A stretch of 64,000 nt of DNA, taken from the NCBI RefSeq assembly GCF_023656565.1, contig NZ_JAMOKG010000001.1, positions 626,456 through 690,455 on the forward strand, given 5' to 3'. Below are positions 1 through 8,332 of this stretch, in pieces. The translations under genes were made by a program, and so were the position numbers. Every line of letters begins with the position of its first letter. The stretch's first letter is position 1. The stretch is from Flavobacterium tyrosinilyticum (GTDB lineage Bacteria > Bacteroidota > Bacteroidia > Flavobacteriales > Flavobacteriaceae). The notes beneath the pieces are model-generated. The model was not told the origin of the DNA. It saw only the letters and a program-made list of their open reading frames with translations, and made no database searches.

Positions 1-1
1 G

Positions 2-556
2 ACTTTAGGAAGCGTTCCCGCTGCTTTAGTAACTTTATGGATTTTACATAGCATTAAAACCGATATAGAAACTATAAATCGAGTTATTAAGTACAGTTTA
101 GGATGGGCTTTACTGTTTACTTCTATAGCGATAATATTCAAAAAGAAACTTTTAGTTTTTTCTCAAAAGCATGCTGGAGATAAATTTCATAGTGAAAGCA
201 CTACACAAAACATGCTTACCATTGGAATTGGAGTTTTACTAGGAGCAACCGTAACCTTAACTTCTATTGGCGCTGGAGCATTGGGCACCGTGACTTTATT
301 TTTCCTTTATCCATTATTACCAACTCCTCGTTTAGTCGGAACCGAAATTGCACACGCTGTTCCTTTAACTTTAGTAGCTGGAATTGGCCATGCTTCAATG
401 GGAAATTTAGATATAGGTTTATTGGGTCAATTATTAATGGGATCGCTTCCTGGAATCTATATGGGAAGTATGCTAAGCGGAAAAGTGCCTGACCAGTTTC
501 TTAGAAATGCAATTGCAGTAATGCTTTTCTTAGCGGGATATAAATTGATTTTTTAA
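2..556 (+). CDS. TauE/SafE family membrane exporter, 5' end cut by the window
   Basis: The reading frame is open from the first bases of the window, so the true start lies upstream; the first in-window Met is at 212. The visible part is the C-terminal half of a polytopic membrane protein of the sulfite exporter TauE/SafE (DUF81) family. It has several hydrophobic helices and the glycine-rich repeats GIGVLLGATVTLTSIGAGAL and SLPGIYMGSMLSGKVP, the latter near the C-terminal repeat typical of the family. Such proteins are thought to move sulfite, sulfonates or other small sulfur anions across the inner membrane. Its position next to an Rrf2 regulator and a methionine locus fits a sulfur role; the substrate is an inference. 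Confidence 0.85.
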   Translation, partial: TLGSVPAALVTLWILHSIKTDIETINRVIKYSLGWALLFTSIAIIFKKKLLVFSQKHAGDKFHSESTTQNMLTIGIGVLLGATVTLTSIGAGALGTVTLFFLYPLLPTPRLVGTEIAHAVPLTLVAGIGHASMGNLDIGLLGQLLMGSLPGIYMGSMLSGKVPDQFLRNAIAVMLFLAGYKLIF

Positions 557-573
557 AAACATTAGATAAAAAC

Positions 574-611
574 AAAAAAGACCATTTCAAATTTAGAAAT
601 GGTCTTTTTTT
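574..611. terminator. Bidirectional intrinsic terminator between convergent genes
   Basis: A-tract, GACCATTTC / GAAATGGTC stem and T-tract between the exporter gene and the convergent rrf2-type gene. The symmetry allows it to serve both strands. Confidence 0.9.
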
Positions 612-629
612 ATATGAACTAACTAATTC

Positions 630-1040
630 TTAAAACGCAATATCTGCTAAAGAATTACTTTCTAATATTTTAAGTGTATTATCACGCACTTCTGTCATTA
701 AACGTCTAGCAGCACAAGTTGATTCATCATCGCAATCATCGCATCTTTCATAAAAATTATGACTCGCGCAAGGCAATAAAGCAATTGGCCCCTCAAGAAT
801 ACGGTACACTTTGGCCATACTGATATCTTTTGGATCTTTTATCAGATAATAACCTCCGCCTTTTCCTTTTTTAGCACCTAGGAAACCTGAGTTTCTTAAC
901 AGCAGTAAAATACTTTCTAAAAATTTTATCGAAATATGTTCGCTTTTCGCAATTTCAGCTATTTGTACCGGTTCATTATTCTCACGTCTGGCTAAATAAG
1001 TTAAAGCTTTAATTCCGTATTTTGTTTTCTTTGAAAGCAC
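630..1040 (-). CDS. Rrf2-family transcriptional regulator
   Basis: 136 aa, the usual Rrf2 length. The N-terminal winged helix is recognisable (KTKYGIKALTYLA, then the recognition region ISIKFLESILLLLRNSGFLG and the wing GAKKGKGGGYYL). A cluster of four cysteines lies around residues 91-109 (PCA...ERCDDCDD...TCAARR), a region where IscR/NsrR relatives bind an Fe-S cluster; the spacing here is its own. The start codon is GTG; no in-frame ATG precedes it. Regulators of this family often control cysteine or sulfur assimilation (CymR) or Fe-S supply (IscR). Location next to a TauE/SafE gene and the methionine locus suggests a sulfur regulator; the target is not proven. Confidence 0.88.
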   Translation of the reverse strand: MLSKKTKYGIKALTYLARRENNEPVQIAEIAKSEHISIKFLESILLLLRNSGFLGAKKGKGGGYYLIKDPKDISMAKVYRILEGPIALLPCASHNFYERCDDCDDESTCAARRLMTEVRDNTLKILESNSLADIAF

Positions 1041-1162
1041 TAATGTAAAATTTTGACTGCAGAATTTAATTTCAAATCAAACTCTTGCAAATTATTGAAT
1101 AACAAAAGTATGCTTTTTGTTTGAACTATCACAAAGAATAAAGTTAAATTCTACTAAATCTA

Positions 1163-1669
1163 TCAGATTACTTCCTTTTTACCAATTAAATCTAAAGAAT
1201 AAAAATTTTCCATATCTTGTTCTAAATCTTTTTTCTCCACAACGTAGGTTTTAGAAAACGAATCATGCCAAAATCTTGCTGATTTACTTAAAAAAGATAA
1301 TGCCTCAAAAGGAATTAAACGACATAAAGTTCTAATAAAAATAATCTTGAAACTTGGTTTTAGCCCATTTTCATCCACCACAACACTTCCTGTAACAATT
1401 TTTCCAATTGTTCTTCCAAAAAGACTTTCCAAAAACAAATAATAAATCGTTGCAAAAGAAAGATATGTTCCTACTACTCCAAGGCTTATCATGATTTCTA
1501 CCCAAGCGCTATAAATGTCCCATTGAAAAACATTTCCTATAATTACAACGAAAAATGAAAAAACAAATATGAAAACTGAAATAAAAACAAAATCAATAAT
1601 GCCATTAAAAAAACGATCACGATCAGACGTTAACAATTTCTTTCCCAGCACATATGTAGAATTAGCCAT
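1163..1669 (-). CDS. RDD-family membrane protein
   Basis: 168 aa with an N-terminal segment containing the Arg-Asp pair of the family (SDRDRFFNGIIDFVFISVF) and three hydrophobic helices (about residues 24-48, 58-82 and 110-126), plus the FGRTIGKIVTG motif of RDD domains. The function of such proteins is poorly known; some act in ion transport. It is a stand-alone gene, followed after 122 bases by the Rrf2 gene on the same strand. Confidence 0.75.
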   Translation of the reverse strand: MANSTYVLGKKLLTSDRDRFFNGIIDFVFISVFIFVFSFFVVIIGNVFQWDIYSAWVEIMISLGVVGTYLSFATIYYLFLESLFGRTIGKIVTGSVVVDENGLKPSFKIIFIRTLCRLIPFEALSFLSKSARFWHDSFSKTYVVEKKDLEQDMENFYSLDLIGKKEVI

Positions 1670-1728
1670 TTTTTGCTTTAATTATTTAATATTCTAGATT
1701 CACAAAAATATGTCTTTCGCAGCATTAA

Positions 1729-2241
1729 TTACAAAAAATTACTACAAAAAAGAAAAGCAATCTCTTTTTCCTTATATAAAAGATGATCTCGATTTTCAAT
1801 AGTTTGATTTGAAATTTTTAAGTCCAAAAACCACTCCTCATTAGGCTTATTCAAATCTTTTTCACCATAATAAAGTTTGACTTTACAATTAGGCATTTCA
1901 GTTTCAAAACGCAATCTTGTAGAAGAAACAGCCACGAATTCTGTAATCTTTAAGCCTTTTAGAGAAGCTTTCCACGCAATAGTTCCGCCAATGCTAAAAC
2001 CTAAAACGGCAACTTTTTCTTTTTCAAAAGCCAACAAATTAACTACTGCTTTTTCAAGTCCTCCATTTAAAAATTGATTATGAATTTTGACTTCAGTATT
2101 TATTGAGTTCATCTGAGCTAATTCTAAAACATCATAATATTGAATATCATATTTAACTTCCAATATTTTGATGTAATACTCAACCCATTTAGGATTACCT
2201 CCAAACAAATCTGATAACAAAAGCAATCTTGGTTTTTTCAT
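1729..2241 (-). CDS. Small alpha/beta-hydrolase fold protein
   Basis: 170 aa. It opens with a beta strand (KPRLLLLSDLFGG) and has the nucleophile elbow GFSIGG (residues 81-86), with YYGEKD and NRDHLLY later, which supply plausible acid and His members of a catalytic triad. It is short for the family and lacks a lid region. The substrate cannot be told from the sequence. It lies 90 bases beyond the metZ stop, behind a terminator, so it is probably transcribed separately. Confidence 0.65.
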   Translation of the reverse strand: MKKPRLLLLSDLFGGNPKWVEYYIKILEVKYDIQYYDVLELAQMNSINTEVKIHNQFLNGGLEKAVVNLLAFEKEKVAVLGFSIGGTIAWKASLKGLKITEFVAVSSTRLRFETEMPNCKVKLYYGEKDLNKPNEEWFLDLKISNQTIENRDHLLYKEKEIAFLFCSNFL

Positions 2242-2277
2242 GTTATGGATCTAGTTTTAAAAGCAATTTTCTTTATA

Positions 2278-2310
2278 TGAAAAAGGGCTATTTTAGAAAA
2301 AATAGCCCTT
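2278..2310 (-). terminator. Intrinsic terminator after metZ
   Basis: On the minus strand the stem AAGGGCTATTTT / AAAATAGCCCTT is followed by a T-tract. It closes the metX-thrA-osmC-metZ transcription unit. Confidence 0.9.
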
Positions 2311-2330
2311 CAAAAGTATTATATTTTATT

Positions 2331-3503
2331 TTAAGCCAATGCTTGCTTCAAATCTGCAATTACATCTTCAACAGTTTCCAAACCAACAGAAACACGAACC
2401 AAACCTTGTGTGATTCCAACTGCTAATTGATCTTCTTCAGATAACTTGCTGTGCGTTGTAGAAGCTGGATGCGTAACAATTGTTCTTGTATCTCCAATAT
2501 TTGCTGATAACGAACAAAGTTGAATTGAGTTCAAGAATTTTCTTCCCGCTTCGATTCCGCCTTTAATTTCAAATGCGATGATGTTTCCACCCGCTTTCAT
2601 TTGCTTTTTAGCAATTTCGTATTGCGGATGCGATTTCAAGAACGGGTATTTTACGCTGTTTACATTTGGGTGGCTTTCTAAAAATTCAGCTACTTTTAAA
2701 GCATTTTCGCAGTGTCTATCCACACGAACTGCTAATGTTTCTAAACTTTTTGAAAGAACCCACGCATTAAACGGTGATAAAGCCGGACCTGTATTTCTTG
2801 AAAATAAATAAATCTGTCTGATTAACTCTGCATCTCCAACTGTAACTCCACCTAAAACACGTCCTTGTCCGTCAATTAATTTTGTTGCAGAATGGATAAC
2901 CAAATGTGCTCCAAATTTAATTGGCTGCTGCAAATATGGTGTTGCAAAACAGTTGTCGATCACTAAAATCAAGTTGTGTTTTTTAGCAATATTTCCTAAC
3001 AATTCTAAGTCAATTACGTCAACTCCAGGATTTGTCGGAGATTCGGCATATAAAATTTTTGTGTTTGGCTTAATGAAACTTTCGATTGTTTCTGGCTTAT
3101 TGATTTCGAAATAAGAAGTTTCGATATTCCATTTTGGAAAATAAGTCATAAACAAAGCGTGAGTAGAACCAAAAACACTGCTTGCAGAAACAATATGATC
3201 TCCAGAATTTAACAAAGCTGCAAAAGTAGAATATACTGCTGCCATTCCTGTTGCAAAAGCATAACCAGACTCAGCCCCTTCCATTTTACAGATCTTATCT
3301 ACAAACTCCGAAGTGTTTGGATTACTGAAACGGCTATAGATATTTCTTTCTTTTTCTTCTGTAAAAGAAGCTCTCATATCTTCAGCATCTTCAAAAACGA
3401 AGCTTGACGAAAGGTACAAAGGCACCGAATGTTCTAAATATTGTGATCTCTCTAATTGTGTTCTAATGGCTTGTGTTTCAAAACCAAATTCTTCTGTATT
3501 CAT
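2331..3503 (-). CDS. metZ: Trans-sulfuration enzyme, probable O-succinyl/O-acetylhomoserine sulfhydrylase
   Basis: 390 aa Cys/Met-metabolism PLP enzyme. It shows the substrate/PLP loop YSRFSNPN (residues 56-63), GYAFATGMAAVYS, the PLP-binding aspartate in LVIDNCFATPYLQQP and the Schiff-base lysine in HSATKLIDGQGR; the LIDGQGR context is typical of MetZ-type sulfhydrylases rather than cystathionine beta-lyase. It joins sulfide to activated homoserine to make homocysteine in the cytoplasm. It is the last gene of the metX-thrA-osmC-metZ run, separated from osmC by 154 bases of repetitive spacer. A second enzyme of the family (metY) lies at 10206-11510; which acyl-homoserine each prefers cannot be read here. 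Confidence 0.88.
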   Translation of the reverse strand: MNTEEFGFETQAIRTQLERSQYLEHSVPLYLSSSFVFEDAEDMRASFTEEKERNIYSRFSNPNTSEFVDKICKMEGAESGYAFATGMAAVYSTFAALLNSGDHIVSASSVFGSTHALFMTYFPKWNIETSYFEINKPETIESFIKPNTKILYAESPTNPGVDVIDLELLGNIAKKHNLILVIDNCFATPYLQQPIKFGAHLVIHSATKLIDGQGRVLGGVTVGDAELIRQIYLFSRNTGPALSPFNAWVLSKSLETLAVRVDRHCENALKVAEFLESHPNVNSVKYPFLKSHPQYEIAKKQMKAGGNIIAFEIKGGIEAGRKFLNSIQLCSLSANIGDTRTIVTHPASTTHSKLSEEDQLAVGITQGLVRVSVGLETVEDVIADLKQALA

Positions 3504-3526
3504 TGTGTGTTGTTTTGTTTTTTTGT

Positions 3527-3657
3527 TTCAGGTTTCAAGTTTTAAGTTTCAAGTTTTCCAACGAGGCAAAAGAAATCTAAAAACCTAAACCAAAACGAGT
3601 CTATTATTCAACTCAATCCAAGAATTATCTAATTCCCTAATTGACTAATTATCTAAT
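3527..3657. repeat. Low-complexity word-repeat spacer between osmC and metZ
   Basis: The spacer contains near-tandem TTTCAAGTTT / TTTTAAGTTT words at its metZ end and five CTAATT words at its osmC end. No ORF or hairpin with a U-tract is visible. It is of the same general kind as the other word-repeat spacers in this window. Confidence 0.6.
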
Positions 3658-4083
3658 TTATAAAGCTTCGTTGTTCAAGACAACTTTGTATTTAATTGTC
3701 GCCGTTGGTTCAACTGTTTTGGCAACTGAACAGTATTTCTCGAAAGAAAGTTGTGCTGCTTTTTTGGCTTTTTCCGGGTTGATTTCTCCTTCTAAATAAA
3801 AAACCACATCTATTTCTTTGAAAGGTTTTGCTTCTTCGATTTGAACTCGTGTTCCTTCAACCTCAGCATTAAAAGAAGTGATTTCCTGACGCTGTTTTTT
3901 TAAGATAGAAATCATATCAATAGCGCTGCATCCTGCAACTCCCATTAATACCAATTCCATTGGGCTTGCACCTAAATCGCTTCCGCCAAATTCGGCTCTG
4001 CTATCAACGTCAACTACGTGTCCGCGTTCATTTTTTACTTTAAAATGAAATGCGTCATTTACTCTGTTTAAACTTACTTTCAT
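3658..4083 (-). CDS. OsmC-family protein
   Basis: 141 aa. The family pattern is clear: N-terminal substrate strand ending in VDVDSRAEFGGSDLGASPMELVLMGVAGCSAIDMISILKK, with the first reactive Cys in GVAGCSAIDM, and the second Cys in FEKYCSVAKTV. These two cysteines form the thiol peroxidase site of OsmC/Ohr proteins, which detoxify organic hydroperoxides. It sits inside the methionine operon between thrA and metZ. A protective thiol enzyme next to homocysteine synthesis is plausible, but the link is inferred from position only. Confidence 0.88.
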   Translation of the reverse strand: MKVSLNRVNDAFHFKVKNERGHVVDVDSRAEFGGSDLGASPMELVLMGVAGCSAIDMISILKKQRQEITSFNAEVEGTRVQIEEAKPFKEIDVVFYLEGEINPEKAKKAAQLSFEKYCSVAKTVEPTATIKYKVVLNNEAL

Positions 4084-4125
4084 TGTGTTGTTATTTTTTT
4101 TTTGTTTTTTATTCTATTCAATTTT

Positions 4126-4225
4126 GTCATTTCGACTGAAAGGAGAAATCGCACTAGAAATTCCGCAAAGAATATCGCCAATCTTTGTCGAGTTCCGAGT
4201 GTGATTTCTCGTTCCTCGAAATGAC
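4126..4225. repeat. 100-bp imperfect palindrome, REP/MITE-like
   Basis: The ends are inverted copies: GTCATTTCGACTGAAAG on the left and CTCGAAATGAC on the right, with GAGAAATCGCAC facing GTGTGATTTCTC further in. The middle also folds (GCAAAGA / TCTTTGT). The whole can form one long hairpin in the spacer between thrA and osmC. No coding potential beyond a chance 60-codon frame. Similar GTCATTTCGA palindromes are, to my knowledge, dispersed in Flavobacterium genomes. Confidence 0.75.
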
Positions 4226-4238
4226 AAACTAGGCTTGC

Positions 4239-4278
4239 AAATCTTAAATCTAAAATCTTCAATCTAAAATCTAAAATC
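4239..4278. repeat. AAATCTA word array downstream of thrA
   Basis: About five copies of AAATCT(T/A) in 40 bases immediately after the thrA stop. The same word array occurs at 34287-34420 and 45022-45121, again between co-directional genes. Confidence 0.7.
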
Positions 4279-4281
4279 GTC

Positions 4282-6696
4282 TTATCCTTTATCAGACAAT
4301 CTCAAAATATCTCCGAAAACTCCTCTTGCTGTTACTGCAGAACCTGCACCGGCTCCCTGAATAACGATTGGACGATCTCCGTATGATTCTGTATAAATTT
4401 CGAAGAAAGAATCAGAACCTTTTAATCCACCTAATGCAGTATCTTTTGGTACTGAAACTAATTTGACTTCTAGATTTCCTTTGTCATTCTGCAAATCTCC
4501 AGACAATTCACCAATATATCTTAAAACGTGATTTGGCTGTTGCTCTGCTTTTATTTTAGCGTAAATTGGATCGAATTCTTTCAATTTCGTCAAGAAATCG
4601 GCAGCACTTCCTTCACGTAAGTGCTCTGGAATTAAATTCTGAATTGAGATTTCTTCAAATTCATTTTGCAAATCTAATTCTCTAGCTAAAATTAATAATT
4701 TTCTACCAACGTCATTTCCGCATAAATCCTCACGCGGATCTGGTTCTGTGTATCCGTTATCAATTGCTTCTTGCAAGATTTCGCTAAAAGGAGCATCTTT
4801 CGCAGAGAAATTATTGAATAAATAACTTAATGTTCCAGAGAAAACCCCTTTAATTTTTGTGATATTTTCTCCCGAAAGGTGTAATAATTTAATGGTATCA
4901 ATTAACGGTAATCCTGCCCCCACATTGGTTTCGTATAAGTAATTCTTTTGGTTTTCTGCCAAAGCTTTTCTCAATTCTTTATAGAAACCATACGTCAAAG
5001 TATTAGCTACTTTATTCGAAGAAATCAAATCGAAACTACTTTCTACAAGCGGAATATAATTCTCAACGAAAGTTGCACTTGCTGTATTATCAATTGCAAT
5101 TAAGTTCTCTAAATGATGTTCGTTTGCGTAAGCAATAATATCTTTAATCGTGTAAGCTTCGCCTTTTGTTTGAATATCGTTTTTCCAGTTATCTGTAACA
5201 CCGTATTTGTTCAAAAGCAGTTTTTTAGAATTCGCTATAGCGAAAACATTCAACTTAATATCTTTACGTTTTTCGATTGCTGCAGCCGATTCTAAAATTT
5301 GATTAATCAAAGTTCCTCCTACTAGTCCATGACCAAAAATGGCAATGTTGATCTTTTTCGAAACTCCAAAAATCTCTCCGTGAATTACGTTTAAAGCTTT
5401 ATTTAATTCTTCTTTTTTAACAACCAAACTCACGTTTTTACCTGTTACGGTGTTGTTAAACAAAATCGGAACAATTTTATTTTTGATTAAAGCCGTGTAC
5501 GGTTTATGGAAAGTGCTCAAATCCTGACCAATAATCGAAATTACCGATACATTATCTGTTACCGTAATCTGATTTACGTCTTTAGAATAGAAGTCATTTT
5601 CGAATTCTTTTTCCAATTCGACCATTGCAAGAGTAGCTTTTTCTGTTGCCACAACCAATCCGATTCCTCTTTCTGAAGAACCTTGCGAAATGATACTCAC
5701 ACTGATATTGTGATCTCCCATTACTTTAAAAATTCGAGCATCAACTCCTGCTTTTCCAAGTAATCCGCGTCCTTCAAGATTTACAAGAGAGACATTTTCT
5801 AAAACAGAAAGCGTTTTAATTCCTTCTTTAGAAGAATCAGATGTAATTAAAGTTCCACGGTTTTCGTGATTGAAAGTATTTAAAATACGAAGCGGAATAT
5901 TCTTTTCTAACAAAGGAATAATTGTCTTCGCATGAAGAATCGTTGCACCAAAATTTGCCAGCTCATTTGCTTCATTGAAAGATAAATATTCAATCTTCTT
6001 AGCATCGGCAACCAAATCTGGATTTGCCGTATAGATTCCGTCTACGTGCGTGAAGTTTTGTAATTCTTCTGCATTTAAATAATTTGCGATTAACGAAGCG
6101 GTATAGTTACTGCCATTTCTACCTAAAGTAGTTGTGTCGTTGTTGTTGTTTGAGCCAATGAAGCCTGTAACTATATTAACCGTTTCGCCGTTATGTTCTT
6201 TAAAATAATTGACTACGTTTTTCTTTGAAAGCTGTTCTAAAGGCTGTGCATCACCAAATTTAGAATCGGTTTTCAACAATTCTCTTGTATCTACAAAATT
6301 GGCTGGAATTCCTTTTTCCAATAAAATAGCCGTTAATAATTTAGCCGAAAGTAATTCTCCTTTTGATAAAATCTGATCTTTGATTTTTTTGCTGTAATCG
6401 CCAATTAAACTTACGCCTTCAAAAAGTTTGTCTAAGACACCAAATTCCTCCGATAAATCTACATTCGGATAATCTGATATTTGATATTTTTTAAAATTCT
6501 CTAATAATTCCTTGTAACTGCCGTTTTTAGCAGCAATGCTCAAAATAAACTCTAATTCGTCTGTAGCATTTCCGCGTGCAGAAACTACAACGGCAATTTT
6601 TTCACCTTGACTTACTTTATCAGAAATGATTGAAACAACTTTGTTAAGTCCTTCTCCGTTTGCTAACGATTTACCTCCAAATTTTAATACTTTCAT
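4282..6696 (-). CDS. thrA: Bifunctional aspartokinase / homoserine dehydrogenase
   Basis: 804 aa. The N-terminal kinase starts with KFGGKSL (usually KFGGTSx) and continues with VVVSARGNATDEL and TTTLGRNGSNYTAS. ACT domains follow (LEGRGLLGKAGVDARIF, SIISQGSSERGIGLVV). The C-terminal homoserine dehydrogenase has the NAD(P) loop FGHGLVGG (about residue 453), NVGAGLPLIDT, KGVFSGTLSYLFN, GYTEPDPREDLCGNDVGRK and GAGAGSAVTARGV, all intact. It performs the first and third steps from aspartate to homoserine. In the kinase half the usual Asp of GRxGSD is Asn, and the Asp of TDVDG is His (THVDG), so kinase activity is less certain. It begins 1 base after metX ends. Confidence 0.93.
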   Translation of the reverse strand: MKVLKFGGKSLANGEGLNKVVSIISDKVSQGEKIAVVVSARGNATDELEFILSIAAKNGSYKELLENFKKYQISDYPNVDLSEEFGVLDKLFEGVSLIGDYSKKIKDQILSKGELLSAKLLTAILLEKGIPANFVDTRELLKTDSKFGDAQPLEQLSKKNVVNYFKEHNGETVNIVTGFIGSNNNNDTTTLGRNGSNYTASLIANYLNAEELQNFTHVDGIYTANPDLVADAKKIEYLSFNEANELANFGATILHAKTIIPLLEKNIPLRILNTFNHENRGTLITSDSSKEGIKTLSVLENVSLVNLEGRGLLGKAGVDARIFKVMGDHNISVSIISQGSSERGIGLVVATEKATLAMVELEKEFENDFYSKDVNQITVTDNVSVISIIGQDLSTFHKPYTALIKNKIVPILFNNTVTGKNVSLVVKKEELNKALNVIHGEIFGVSKKINIAIFGHGLVGGTLINQILESAAAIEKRKDIKLNVFAIANSKKLLLNKYGVTDNWKNDIQTKGEAYTIKDIIAYANEHHLENLIAIDNTASATFVENYIPLVESSFDLISSNKVANTLTYGFYKELRKALAENQKNYLYETNVGAGLPLIDTIKLLHLSGENITKIKGVFSGTLSYLFNNFSAKDAPFSEILQEAIDNGYTEPDPREDLCGNDVGRKLLILARELDLQNEFEEISIQNLIPEHLREGSAADFLTKLKEFDPIYAKIKAEQQPNHVLRYIGELSGDLQNDKGNLEVKLVSVPKDTALGGLKGSDSFFEIYTESYGDRPIVIQGAGAGSAVTARGVFGDILRLSDKG

Positions 6697-6697
6697 T

Positions 6698-7687
6698 TTA
6701 TTTCTTTATTGTTTCTGCCTTAAAAATGTCGGCAAGTAAATGATCTAATTGTTTGTACTCGATTAAAAAAGCGTCATGTCCGTGAACCGAATCAATTTCG
6801 CTATAGAAAACATTATCTTTAAACTTCTTCAATTCTTCGTAGGTTTCTACGTTTTCTTTTGCTGTAAAAAACAAATCCGAATTGATTCCGATAATATGAA
6901 TTGAAGCTTTTGTTTTAGACAATAAATTTTCAAAACTTTCACTATTTCTAGTAATATCAATTGTTTTAAGCAACTGATTCATTAATTTATAAGAAGACAA
7001 TTGGAATCTTTTCTGCAATTTTTTTCCGTGATGTGCCAGCCAGCTTTCGATATTAAAAATCAAAAGATCTTGGTTGATCGTGCGCTGAAATTTTTCTTTG
7101 AAAGATTCTGGAGAACGGTAACAAAGCATTGCATGTATTCTGGCATCTTCAATTGGTTTTGAAGAATTATTGAGAATTTGCTCTTGTAAAAAGCAATTTG
7201 CAATAAGCCAATCAGTCGATTTCCAGTCGCTCGCAATCGGAATAAGGTTTTCTGTTATATTTGGCGCTAAAGCTAAAATTTCCCAAGCAATTCCGCCACC
7301 AACAGAACCTCCAATAACCACAAAAAGTTTTTCGATATTTAACGCTTTTACACCTTCGATAAAGATTTTGGCAATGTCTCTAGCCGTAAAATCTAAATAG
7401 TTGTCAATTAAAAAAGAATTGCTTCCGTTTCCTGGAATATCGAAAGCTAGAATGGTATAAACAGCAGTATCAATGGTTTTACCTTTACCAATTAAGTCAT
7501 TCCACCAGCCATTTTCGCCAGTAACTTGCGAATTTCCAGTTAAAGCATGATTAACCAAAACAATAGGCGCGCTGTGCAAAGGTTGCCCTGCCAGCGTAAA
7601 ACTTAATGGTATAGCATGATAAGTTGCACCACTTTCTGTGATGAAATCTTGAATTATAATGGGATTTGGTATATTTTCCAATTTCAA
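6698..7687 (-). CDS. metX: Homoserine O-acetyltransferase-like enzyme (alpha/beta fold)
   Basis: 329 aa, somewhat shorter than most MetX proteins (350-380). Family landmarks: VNHALTGNSQ (oxyanion region), the nucleophile elbow GGSVGGGIAWE (Ser near residue 148), the acid in GINSDLFF and the His in VHGHDAFL. It transfers an acetyl (or succinyl) group from CoA to homoserine, the activation step before sulfur is added. The start codon is TTG; no in-frame ATG lies near, and the start falls 73 bases after the SAM riboswitch. It leads the metX-thrA-osmC-metZ operon and is followed by thrA after 1 base. Confidence 0.85.
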   Translation of the reverse strand: MKLENIPNPIIIQDFITESGATYHAIPLSFTLAGQPLHSAPIVLVNHALTGNSQVTGENGWWNDLIGKGKTIDTAVYTILAFDIPGNGSNSFLIDNYLDFTARDIAKIFIEGVKALNIEKLFVVIGGSVGGGIAWEILALAPNITENLIPIASDWKSTDWLIANCFLQEQILNNSSKPIEDARIHAMLCYRSPESFKEKFQRTINQDLLIFNIESWLAHHGKKLQKRFQLSSYKLMNQLLKTIDITRNSESFENLLSKTKASIHIIGINSDLFFTAKENVETYEELKKFKDNVFYSEIDSVHGHDAFLIEYKQLDHLLADIFKAETIKK

Positions 7688-7759
7688 ATCTGTTGTATTA
7701 TTGATTTGTATATGGAAATATTAGAAAGAAAAACTAGGTTTAACTAGAAAAAATCTTGT

Positions 7760-7865
7760 TGTTATCTTTCCACGTTTGGCGTGGTAGAATGTAGCACCTT
7801 CTTCGCTTTACCGAAGGGTTGCTAAGGCTTCATTGGGTCTAATCCCTCGTCCTTTCTTTATAACA
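7760..7865 (-). promoter_or_regulatory. SAM-I (S-box) riboswitch upstream of metX
   Basis: Read on the minus strand, the element has closing stem P1 TGTTAT / ATAACA. It then has the conserved core GAGGGATTAGACCC, AATGAAGCC, TTAGCAACC, a P3 hairpin (CTTCGGTAAAGCGAAG), AAGGTGCTA and a P4 hairpin CCACG / CGTGG, ending GAAAGATAACA. This is the classical S-box order and spacing. SAM binding is expected to lower metX-thrA-osmC-metZ expression. A weak CTAG/CTAG hairpin followed by Ts lies between it and the TTG start, so whether it acts on transcription or translation is open. Confidence 0.95.
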
Positions 7866-7894
7866 TTTCAATACGTGTTTGAACTTAACGAGTG

Positions 7895-7926
7895 CAAATT
7901 AACTACTAATTTCGCTAACAAACAAA
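7895..7926 (-). promoter_or_regulatory. Probable promoter of the riboswitch-metX operon
   Basis: Minus-strand TTTG (7923-7926), 20-base spacer, TTAATTTG (7895-7902). The -7 box differs from TAnnTTTG at one position. The predicted RNA start (about 7888) lies just upstream of P1. The same TTTG-N20 geometry occurs before three of the leader ORFs. Confidence 0.55.
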
Positions 7927-8056
7927 TTTTATCTAAAAGTGTTTGTTAAATTTCTGTGACATACCTTAGCAAAAACTATTATACGCAAAAATTTACCGAA
8001 CAAAAATGCCCAGTAAAATTAAGCAGGTTTTCACCTAGTTTATGATGCTTTTCCGT

Positions 8057-8257
8057 TTAGATAAAAAGCGTTTCATTTTCTTTTGAATACATCAAAAACA
8101 ATAAAGAGTTTGGTGCTTTTTTCTCAGCACTTTTATCTTCCTCTGTCATTCCGAATCTTGGGTGAGCCAATTCGTTTGTTGGCGGTGGATTACTATTTTT
8201 TGTCCTTCTATTTTTCAATTTAGAAATTTTTTCTGCGAAGTAGTTCAATTTGCTCAT
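8057..8257 (-). CDS. Small uncharacterised protein between attenuator and metX riboswitch
   Basis: 66 aa, charged, without signal peptide or membrane segment (starts SKLNYFAEKISKLKNRR, Lys/Arg/Asn-rich, ends NSLLFLMYSKENETLFI). I do not recognise a family. It is the first ORF after the tandem leader/terminator pair at 8333-8650. Its tail SLLFxxYxxE resembles that of the 58-aa ORF at 11588-11764 (SLLFHLYDLEEE), which likewise follows a leader/terminator pair; the similarity is short and could be chance. Coding status is moderately supported. Confidence 0.5.
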   Translation of the reverse strand: MSKLNYFAEKISKLKNRRTKNSNPPPTNELAHPRFGMTEEDKSAEKKAPNSLLFLMYSKENETLFI

Positions 8258-8332
8258 GATATTAAGTTTTAGTTAAGTTGTGTTTTATAATCTTTATTTC
8301 TCGTTTATCTTTTTGTTAATTCGTTTTACCGA

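Noticed and set aside
4080..4262. A 60-codon frame overlapping the thrA-osmC spacer
   Set aside because: It runs through the 100-bp palindrome and the AAATCTA words; the protein looks random.
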